From an uncultured Saprospiraceae bacterium (lineage in GTDB: Bacteria; Bacteroidota; Bacteroidia; Chitinophagales; Saprospiraceae), in contig CALLFA010000072.1 in the NCBI GenBank assembly GCA_937997635.1, positions 1 through 58,848 on the forward strand: a stretch of DNA of 58,848 nucleotides. The letters run 5' to 3'. The notes beneath the pieces were generated by a model. It did not search any database and was not told the DNA's origin. It saw nothing but the letters and a program-made list of their open reading frames with translations. The translations under genes were made by a program, and so were the position numbers. Below, in pieces: positions 53,641-58,848 of the stretch (within the stretch, counting starts at the first letter, position 1; each line of letters starts with the position of its first letter).

Positions 53641-54795
53641 TTACGCATGCAAACTCTCATTTAATTCTATGACTTTAGTATTTGGTCGTGCAGTGAGTTT
53701 TCCAGTTTGCGAATCATTGTAATACAGCATATACTCTTTACCATTCAGATCCATTCCTTTCACAATATTCTGTCCCTCTCCAACCACGGTTCCATTAATG
53801 TCGACTGGTTGTTTATCCTTGTTGTATAAAGAGACTTTTGAGGCAGCTGTAATGTAAACGCCCGCAGCAACAGTACAACCATCTCCAAGCGAAATTCCCG
53901 TTCCAGCATTTGCACCAAGCAGACATTTTTGACCTATAGAAATGACATTTTTGTTACCTCCAGATAAAGTACCCATAATGGAAGCACCACCACCGATATC
54001 TGAATCTTGACCAACAATTACACCTGCTGATATGCGACCTTCGACCATGGCATTACCCAAAGTGCCAGCATTAAAATTGACAAAGCCAGCAGGCATGACT
54101 GTGGTCCCTGGACTTAAGTAGGCGCCAAGCCGCACTTTAGAACCAGACACGATTCTGACTCCTTCTGGTACATGATAATTAACCATGTATGGAAATTTAT
54201 CTACGTGGCTAACGACTAGTTCTTCTCCTGAAACACTGTACAGTAGTTTTTGTGCAGCCAAATCTTTTGGAAGGATTGGGCCTTTATTTGTCCAAGCGAC
54301 ATTATTCATTTTTCCAAATATGCCACTACAGTTTATCTCATGTGGTTTGACATGCAATTGACTGAGACATTGTGTTTTAAAATAACCTTCTTCTGGTGTC
54401 TCTACGCCTTGATCTTTATCGTACATGAAATAGGCAATCACGTCAGCTTCATAATACCCATTGCTTTTGATGCCTTTGGAAAGCAAATTTATGATATCTG
54501 TATTTGGATGATTATTGCCATCATTTAGAATTGGTTCAAAGACCGCGACGGTTTCTTCTAGTTGTTTTTCAGTCAACTCGACAAAGCCATTTTGGTTGCC
54601 TTGAGCACCTGTAATGTCGGTCAACACTGCGGCTACTCCAAAGTAGCGATCATAATTAATATGTGGGTAAAAAACCTCAAGAGTCATGTCCTCTCGTCTC
54701 TTTCTTAACCCGATGGCATATGCCAATGGTCGTTGATAATGATCTCTTCCTTCTATGGATTGAATGTGTTGTTTTAGACTTTCTATTGTGCTCAT
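53641..54795 (-). CDS. dapD: Tetrahydrodipicolinate N-succinyltransferase, long form
   Basis: Lysine/meso-diaminopimelate synthesis. The left-handed beta-helix core is clear: VRLGAYLSPGTTVMPAGFVNFNAGTLGNAMVEGRISAGVIVG, then DIGGGASIMGTLSGG, CLLGANAGTGISLGDGCTVAAGVYITAASKV. About 384 aa, longer than E. coli DapD (274) and closer to the DapD type of Pseudomonas and Actinobacteria, with an N-terminal alpha/beta domain of about 200 residues. The GTG at 54798 is followed by ATG (54795), used here. Confidence 0.9.
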   Translation of the reverse strand: MSTIESLKQHIQSIEGRDHYQRPLAYAIGLRKRREDMTLEVFYPHINYDRYFGVAAVLTDITGAQGNQNGFVELTEKQLEETVAVFEPILNDGNNHPNTDIINLLSKGIKSNGYYEADVIAYFMYDKDQGVETPEEGYFKTQCLSQLHVKPHEINCSGIFGKMNNVAWTNKGPILPKDLAAQKLLYSVSGEELVVSHVDKFPYMVNYHVPEGVRIVSGSKVRLGAYLSPGTTVMPAGFVNFNAGTLGNAMVEGRISAGVIVGQDSDIGGGASIMGTLSGGNKNVISIGQKCLLGANAGTGISLGDGCTVAAGVYITAASKVSLYNKDKQPVDINGTVVGEGQNIVKGMDLNGKEYMLYYNDSQTGKLTARPNTKVIELNESLHA

Positions 54796-54885
54796 CACTA
54801 GCGATTTTGAATGCGCTGCGAAAGTAAACTAAAATGCTAAAAGATGGAACTTGTCGTTGATGGAAATTTGAAATGAATGTGTTGC

Positions 54886-55030
54886 TTGGTGGGGCGCTCG
54901 TGAACTCACTTGTTGGGGCGTTCGCAGGCTCACTTGTTGGGGCGCTCGTGAACTTACTTGTTGGGTCGTTCGCGGGGCTCACTTGTTGGGTCGCTCGTGA
55001 ACTCGCTCGTTGGGTCGTTCGTAAACTCAC
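54886..55030. repeat. Six 24-bp tandem repeats, alternating two variants
   Basis: Units at 54886, 54910, 54934, 54958 (25 bp), 54983 and 55007, of the form TTGTTGGGGCGCTCGTGAAC + TCAC and TTGTTGGGGCGTTCGCAGGC + TCAC, giving a 48-bp higher-order period. Two reversed copies occur at 24661-24697. Located 5' of dapD; any frame through it is a repeat artefact. Confidence 0.9.
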
Positions 55031-55064
55031 TTTTCAAAAGAATCGTTTTTATAGGTCTCATTCC

Positions 55065-55088
55065 GTCGCTGTAGGCGTCTCGCCTCAG
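55065..55088. repeat. GAGGCG/CGCCTC repeat, half copy
   Basis: GTCGCTGTAGGCGTCTCGCC followed by TCAG, reverse orientation to the arms at 50551-50777. Confidence 0.8.
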
Positions 55089-55097
55089 TAAATTGAA

Positions 55098-55135
55098 CCT
55101 ACCTACGGCAGGCAGGCCTACCTACGGCAGGCAGG
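55098..55135. repeat. Diverged GGCAGG repeat, two tandem 19-mers
   Basis: CCTACCTACGGCAGGCAGG twice in a row (55098-55116, 55117-55135), a changed form of the CCTGCC/GGCAGG palindrome. Confidence 0.85.
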
Positions 55136-55215
55136 CTTGACTCTTGAACTTGCTCTTGACTCTTGAACTTGCTCTTGACTCTTGAACTTGCTCTTGACTC
55201 TTGAACTTGCTCTTG
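55136..55215. repeat. TTGACTC tandem array, second copy
   Basis: Four units of a 19-bp repeat TTGACTCTTGAACTTGCTC, ending 5 bases from the TAA of the minus-strand cysteine dioxygenase gene. Related to 40330-40421. The whole gap 54796-55220 is thus four repeat families side by side, with no gene. Confidence 0.9.
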
Positions 55216-55220
55216 TCCCC

Positions 55221-55715
55221 TTACGGCTGCAACTGGTAAGACCTAGTCTGTTCGCCTTCTTTCTCAAAAATGGTGGCGACAAAGTTAGATGGTGAATAGA
55301 TGTGTAATGAAATCGCCTTTTCTGATTCAGACGCATTGCCTAAGCGATGAACACAAATACCATCGTCCACATAACTGTATTGACCAACGGTTATGGTCGT
55401 AGACCCTGTCGGATTTAGTTCATGGCAAAATCGATCTTCCTTCAAATGACCTAGGATTGGATAGACCAAACAACCATTTGATGGGTGATTGTGGATAGGG
55501 CTTTTTTGACCTGTGTTCCAGCCGATCAATACCACATCGAAGTCTCTGATGCGATGGATAAGCTTTCTACAATAATGGTCTTCTGAAAATTCTGCAGCAG
55601 CAATGCCTTCCTTTATCTCTGGTGTAATGGAATCCATGAAATAATCTCCTTGCTGAGATAAATTGTAATTAGGCAGGGCTGTAATTAAAGATTTGAGTTC
55701 ATTGAACATAAGCAT
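55221..55715 (-). CDS. Cysteine dioxygenase family protein
   Basis: Oxidises cysteine to cysteine sulfinate with Fe(II) and O2. Cupin of about 164 aa. Numbering from the TTG at 55718, iron ligands are H76 and H78 (SPIHNHPSNGC) and H124 (CVHRLGN); Y141 is in SLHIYSP and R51 in YCRKL matches the substrate-carboxylate Arg. C83, at the place of the cross-linking Cys93 of mammalian enzymes, is present although many bacterial members have Gly there. The ATG at 55715 is used; 55709 is an alternative. Confidence 0.88.
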   Translation of the reverse strand: MLMFNELKSLITALPNYNLSQQGDYFMDSITPEIKEGIAAAEFSEDHYCRKLIHRIRDFDVVLIGWNTGQKSPIHNHPSNGCLVYPILGHLKEDRFCHELNPTGSTTITVGQYSYVDDGICVHRLGNASESEKAISLHIYSPSNFVATIFEKEGEQTRSYQLQP

Positions 55716-55803
55716 CAATACTTGTATTGGTAAGGTATTCCAATTTATTGAAATTTGTACCTATAAATGTCGATATTCATTCAACAAGAATCATAATACA
55801 CTG

Positions 55804-56211
55804 ATGGAAATAGTACACGATCTCTCATTTATGCTCCCTATATGTATCGCAATTTTCTTTGCGATCGTATTTTTACAGTCTGGACTGGATAAAGTGTTTG
55901 ATTGGAAAGGCAACAAGAGTTGGATTTCTTCTCATTTTAAAGACACCTTTTTGAGCCCTATGGTGCCGTTGTTATTGGGCACAGTGACATTCTTTGAGTT
56001 GCTTGCGGGAGCTTTAGCTGTCTTCGGAGCCATCTATTTTTTAATAAATCGATCTACTTTCTGGATAGAACAGGCATTGATAGTCTCAATTATATCGCTA
56101 TTGATGCTGTTATTTGGACAAAGAATAGCGAAGGACTACGAAGGAGCAAAGACGATTGCCATATACTTCGGTGTAGCTATAGTCAGCGCAATAGTATTGA
56201 TGATGATATAA
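55804..56211 (+). CDS. DoxX/MauE-like membrane protein
   Basis: 135 aa with four hydrophobic segments (LPICIAIFFAIVFLQSGLDKVFDW, PMVPLLLGTVTFFELLAGALAVFGAIYFL, ALIVSIISLLMLLF, IAIYFGVAIVSAIVL). The SGLDKVxDW motif after helix 1 and the FELLAG motif are DoxX-like. The frame is open from 55693, but the ATG at 55804 fits the membrane topology. Its last codons (AIVSAIVLMMI) are duplicated downstream of higBA. Function unknown, redox-linked in some relatives. Confidence 0.8.
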   Translation: MEIVHDLSFMLPICIAIFFAIVFLQSGLDKVFDWKGNKSWISSHFKDTFLSPMVPLLLGTVTFFELLAGALAVFGAIYFLINRSTFWIEQALIVSIISLLMLLFGQRIAKDYEGAKTIAIYFGVAIVSAIVLMMI

Positions 56212-56286
56212 ATTAGAATCCAAGGGATCTACGCATCGACCCCTAAAAGAAAATAGTAAAAGGGATTAAAATTTAATTCCATTTAG

Positions 56287-56301
56287 TAGAATATAATTCT
56301 A
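56287..56301. promoter_or_regulatory. Putative operator of higBA
   Basis: TAGAAT-ATA-ATTCTA, a perfect 6-bp inverted repeat with a 3-base centre, ending just before the -7 box. A HigA dimer bound here would block the promoter (inference). Confidence 0.6.
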
Positions 56302-56309
56302 TATATTTG
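56302..56309 (+). promoter_or_regulatory. -7 box of higBA
   Basis: TATATTTG, exact match to TAnnTTTG, 13 bases before the higB ATG. Confidence 0.6.
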
Positions 56310-56322
56310 TATTTGAAATTAA

Positions 56323-56625
56323 ATGCGAGTTGTTACACCAAAAAGACTTACTGAATTTTCAAAGAAGCATCCACAGTCTAAAATACCACTCTTGTATTGG
56401 TATGAAATTGTTAAGAGTGCAAATTGGAACAGTTTAGATGAAATCAAGCAAGATTTTAACTCAGTAGACTATGTAGGAAACAATCGCTATGTCTTCAATA
56501 TCAAAGGAAATGATTTCCGATTAATTGTCATTATAATATTTGTATCAAAGAAAGTCTATATCAGGTTTATAGGCACACATGCTGAATACAGTAAAATAAA
56601 TCCTACAGAAACTAAATTTCTATAA
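56323..56625 (+). CDS. higB: HigB-family mRNA interferase toxin
   Basis: 100 aa, RelE/ParE superfamily of the HigB type. The order is right: VVTPKRLTEFSKKHPQSKIPLLYWYEIVKSANWNSLDEIKQDF, then VGNNRYVFNIKGNDFRLIVIIIF and KVYIRFIGTHAEYSKI. Basic, with conserved Arg and His that in relatives cleave mRNA on the ribosome. Followed after 2 bases by higA. Own promoter and operator upstream. Confidence 0.88.
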   Translation: MRVVTPKRLTEFSKKHPQSKIPLLYWYEIVKSANWNSLDEIKQDFNSVDYVGNNRYVFNIKGNDFRLIVIIIFVSKKVYIRFIGTHAEYSKINPTETKFL

Positions 56626-56627
56626 AA

Positions 56628-56987
56628 ATGGAGAAGAAAGAATATATACTAGCAACGAAGAGGCTAGAGGAATTGATCAGCATACTCACTGAGAAAGGTA
56701 AACTCTCAAAAAAGCAACAATCAGAGCTAGACCTTATTTCAGAAAACATTGCTGATTATGAAGAGTCTAACTTTCCATTCAAACCAGAAAATTTAAAGGA
56801 AATGATTGAACTAAGGATGTATCAACGCAAACTAAAACAAAAGGATGTTGCCAAATTATTAGGAACAACACCGTCAAGAATAAGCGAAATATTAAACGGT
56901 AAACGGAGATTAACTCTTGAACTTGCTAAAGCACTGTATAAAAAGTTAAATATTGATGCCGAAATGATATTGAATGAAGCACCATAA
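56628..56987 (+). CDS. higA: HigA antitoxin (XRE helix-turn-helix)
   Basis: 119 aa. N-terminal helices (1-60), then a lambda-repressor-type HTH: MIELRMYQRKLKQKDVAKLLGTTPSRISEILNGKRRLTLELAKALYKKLNI (about 64-113). The SRISEILNGKRRL recognition helix is typical of HigA. Neutralises HigB and represses the pair. ATG start 2 bases after higB. Confidence 0.9.
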   Translation: MEKKEYILATKRLEELISILTEKGKLSKKQQSELDLISENIADYEESNFPFKPENLKEMIELRMYQRKLKQKDVAKLLGTTPSRISEILNGKRRLTLELAKALYKKLNIDAEMILNEAP

Positions 56988-56996
56988 TTAACATAA

Positions 56997-57089
56997 CTAT
57001 AGTCAGCGCAGCTACACTGATTTCGCTATGATTGTTAAACGTGCAAATAGATGAAGTATTTGAATCCAAGGGGGTCATGACCCCTTTGA
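56997..57089 (+). pseudogene. Displaced duplicate of the DoxX gene tail and its flank
   Basis: CTATAGTCAGCGCA (56997-57010) repeats 56177-56190 exactly; in the same codon phase it continues TIVSAATLISL-stop, against AIVSAIVLMMI-stop at the DoxX end. Further on, GAATCCAAGGG (57062-57072) repeats 56216-56226 and belongs to the GGGGTCATGACCCC palindrome. The two copies flank higBA. Confidence 0.65.
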
Positions 57090-57134
57090 GGTAAGCAATG
57101 CCTCTTTGAGGGATGCATAGAACCTTAAATAAGC

Positions 57135-57290
57135 CTATATAACATCAAATGCTTTGACCAAACAGGTCAATAGCGCTGGTAACCATATCCAAAACCAAGA
57201 GTTGAAGAAAATCAGCCATATGATGGTCAAGACAAGAAAAATCCCGAATAATCCAAAGTATTTTTTGCTAGAATTCTGTGCTTCAGCCAT
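57135..57290 (-). CDS. Small membrane protein
   Basis: 51 aa from the ATG at 57290 (MAEAQNSSKKYFGLF...), with two hydrophobic segments (IFLVLTIIWLIFF and WFWIWLPALLTCLV). A TACTTTTG -7 box on the minus strand 17 bases upstream (57308-57315) supports expression. The frame is open to 57338 but those residues lie across the promoter. Divergent from glycyl-tRNA synthetase. Function unknown. Confidence 0.55.
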   Translation of the reverse strand: MAEAQNSSKKYFGLFGIFLVLTIIWLIFFNSWFWIWLPALLTCLVKAFDVI

Positions 57291-57307
57291 ATCATTCAAT
57301 TTTGCTG

Positions 57308-57315
57308 CAAAAGTA
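57308..57315 (-). promoter_or_regulatory. -7 box of the small membrane protein gene
   Basis: TACTTTTG on the minus strand, exact match to TAnnTTTG. Confidence 0.5.
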
Positions 57316-57352
57316 ATATTTATAAAGCATTCTTGCATTAGCTAGATAACTT

Positions 57353-57360
57353 TATCTTTG
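57353..57360 (+). promoter_or_regulatory. -7 box of the glycyl-tRNA synthetase gene
   Basis: TATCTTTG, exact match to TAnnTTTG, with a TTG at 57333-57335 as a possible -33 element 17 bases upstream. The ATG follows 22 bases later. Confidence 0.6.
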
Positions 57361-57382
57361 CAGCTTCAAATAAAGAAAACGG

Positions 57383-58848
57383 ATGGATTTTAAACAGTTG
57401 ATTTCACACTGTAAAGAATATGGCTTCATTTTTCAATCAAGTGAAGTGTATGATGGCCTCGCAGCGGTTTATGATTACGGACCGAATGGCGTAGAGCTCA
57501 AGAACAATATAAAAAACTATTGGTGGAAGAGTATGGTCAATATGCATCAGGACATTGTTGGTATTGATGCCTCGATCTTTATGCATCCGAAAACCTGGAA
57601 GGCTTCTGGACATGTTGACGCTTTTAACGATCCTTTGGTAGATAATAAAGATTCCAAAAAGAGATATCGAGCTGATCAATTGATCGAAGGCTTTTGCGAG
57701 AAAATCGAAGCTAAGATTAAGAAAGATGTAGAAAAAGCAAGAAAGAAATTTGGTGATGACTTTGATGAACAGCAGTTCCGTACCACCAATGGAAGGATCA
57801 TCGATCGGCAAAAACGCATAGATGACATTCTTGGTCAATTGGCTGACAACATGCGAGATGAGAACATGGAAGGTCTCAAAAATCAGATAGTCGAATTAGA
57901 AATTGCTTGTCCTGAAAGTGGTTCTCGAGAGTGGACGGATGTGAGACAATTCAACTTAATGTTCTCTACTCAACTTGGTAATATTGCCGGCGAAGAAGGT
58001 AAATTATATCTGAGGCCGGAAACTGCTCAAGGTATTTTTGTCAATTTCTTAAACGTGCAGAAAACGACGAGACAGAAAATACCATTTGGTATAGCACAAA
58101 TAGGGAAAGCATTCCGAAACGAGATTGTTGCCAGACAATTTATTTTTAGAATGCGCGAGTTTGAGCAAATGGAGATGCAATTCTTTGTACCACCAGGATC
58201 AGAAATGGAATGGTATAATTACTGGAAAGAAACGCGTATGAACTGGCACCTTGCATTAGGAACGCCACATGAAAAACTGAGGTATCATGATCACGATAAT
58301 TTAGCTCACTATGCTAATGCTGCTCTTGATATTGAATATGAATTTCCTTTCGGCTTCAGAGAACTTGAAGGCATCCATTCTCGAACAGATTTTGATTTGA
58401 GCAGCCATCAAGACTTGTCTGGTAAAAAGTTGCAATACTTCGATCCAGCCAAAAATGAAAACTACGTACCGTATGTTGTAGAAACATCAATCGGCTGTGA
58501 TCGGATGTTTTTAGCCATGATCAGTGAATCTCTACAAGAAGAAACGGTACCTGATTCAGAAGGTAAAGAGTCAACTCGGATTGTAATGAAGTTGCACCCG
58601 AGCTTGGCTCCTGTAAAAGTAGCTGTATTGCCATTACTGAAAAACAAAGAACCATTGACAAAGGCAGCCAAAGACGTCTTTGATCAACTCAAGTTCAAAT
58701 TCAATTGCCAGTATGATGAGAAAGATGCAATTGGACGAAGATACAGACGACAAGATGCAATTGGTACACCGATTTGTGTCACTATCGATTTTGATACACT
58801 GGAAAATCAAACAGTAACTGTTAGGGACCGTGATTCTCTTCAGCAAGA
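57383..58848 (+). CDS. glyQS: Glycyl-tRNA synthetase, single-chain class II (3' end outside window)
   Basis: 488 codons are present and the frame is open at the window end; the bacterial alpha2-type enzyme is about 460-520 aa, so little is missing. Motif 1 region DYGPNGVELKNNIKNYWW, GIDASIFMHPKTWKASGHVDAFNDP, the glycine-site LYLRPETAQGIFVNF, motif 2 GKAFRNEIVARQFIFRMREFEQMEMQFF and motif 3 region VVETSIGCDRMFLA are all visible. The C-terminal anticodon-binding domain (LAPVKVAVLPLLKNKEPLTKAAKDVF) is under way. ATG start. Confidence 0.96.
   Translation, partial: MDFKQLISHCKEYGFIFQSSEVYDGLAAVYDYGPNGVELKNNIKNYWWKSMVNMHQDIVGIDASIFMHPKTWKASGHVDAFNDPLVDNKDSKKRYRADQLIEGFCEKIEAKIKKDVEKARKKFGDDFDEQQFRTTNGRIIDRQKRIDDILGQLADNMRDENMEGLKNQIVELEIACPESGSREWTDVRQFNLMFSTQLGNIAGEEGKLYLRPETAQGIFVNFLNVQKTTRQKIPFGIAQIGKAFRNEIVARQFIFRMREFEQMEMQFFVPPGSEMEWYNYWKETRMNWHLALGTPHEKLRYHDHDNLAHYANAALDIEYEFPFGFRELEGIHSRTDFDLSSHQDLSGKKLQYFDPAKNENYVPYVVETSIGCDRMFLAMISESLQEETVPDSEGKESTRIVMKLHPSLAPVKVAVLPLLKNKEPLTKAAKDVFDQLKFKFNCQYDEKDAIGRRYRRQDAIGTPICVTIDFDTLENQTVTVRDRDSLQQ

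Noticed and set aside
54873..55091. Open frame with 8-residue repeats (LVGALVNS type) on the plus strand, and its mirror on the minus strand
   Set aside because: Both are simply translations of the 24-bp tandem repeat, whose period is a multiple of three; no promoter, no domain.

Overview
The window looks like a chromosomal segment of a free-living Bacteroidota, most likely of the Saprospiria/Lewinella type. Sequence evidence for this: a giant secreted protein ending in a type IX secretion (Por/T9SS) sorting domain, Bacteroidota-style -7 promoter boxes (TAnnTTTG) just upstream of several genes, low G+C, almost no Shine-Dalgarno sequences, and household genes of Bacteroidota type. The taxon is an inference from these features, not a database result.

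Layout. 1-6.8 kb: 3' part of a very large DUF11-repeat adhesin-like T9SS protein. 6.9-9.5 kb: rRNA/tRNA modification genes on the minus strand (rlmF, rimM, mnmA). 9.6-15 kb: M48 lipoprotein protease, a small exported NTF2-like protein, then a nucleoside transporter divergent from uridine kinase, which overlaps an Nmad3-type (nucleotide-modification-associated) gene. 15-19.3 kb: minus-strand operon ccmE-ccmF-DUF2520 protein-small protein (cytochrome c maturation). 19.5-22.1 kb: FtsE-like ATPase, then 100-bp tandem repeats whose last copy is split by an intact IS4-family element. 22.1-27.5 kb: phosphohexomutase, pcm, a repeat-rich spacer, a lipoprotein, tadA, guaB. 27.5-29.4 kb: DUF3047 protein and a two-gene GNAT/HTH module with its own palindromic operator. 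29.5-38.4 kb: DUF4407 and CPBP membrane proteins, then a five-gene plus-strand run uvrD/pcrA-queG-vanZ-like-AI-2E transporter-AGCS symporter. 38.4-47.6 kb: SDR, TonB-domain proteins, HupE, a decayed DUF418 gene, proA-proB, tonB, phosphofructokinase, 1-Cys peroxiredoxin, DUF2306. 47.9-55.7 kb: esterase lipoprotein, membrane-anchored unknown, an IlvD/EDD-family dehydratase that looks like a sugar-acid dehydratase, a TIM-barrel epimerase, dapD, cysteine dioxygenase. 55.8-58.8 kb: DoxX-like protein, a higBA toxin-antitoxin pair flanked by a duplicated DoxX tail, a small membrane protein and the 5' part of glycyl-tRNA synthetase.

The most unusual feature is the intergenic space: at least seven short-repeat families sit only between genes. 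They are a GGGTCATGACCC palindrome, a CCTGCC/GGCAGG palindrome, a GAGGCG/CGCCTC hairpin family, TAA-starting heptamers, TTGACTC arrays, a 24-bp array and an 83-bp array. One was used as an insertion target by the IS4 element, giving a 12-bp target duplication that is itself palindromic. The best candidates for little-described biology are the GNAT/HTH module, the udk-Nmad3 pair, the higBA insertion at the doxX 3' end, and the heptamer arrays that run into the proA and pfkA promoters. I found no tRNA, rRNA, CRISPR array or riboswitch.
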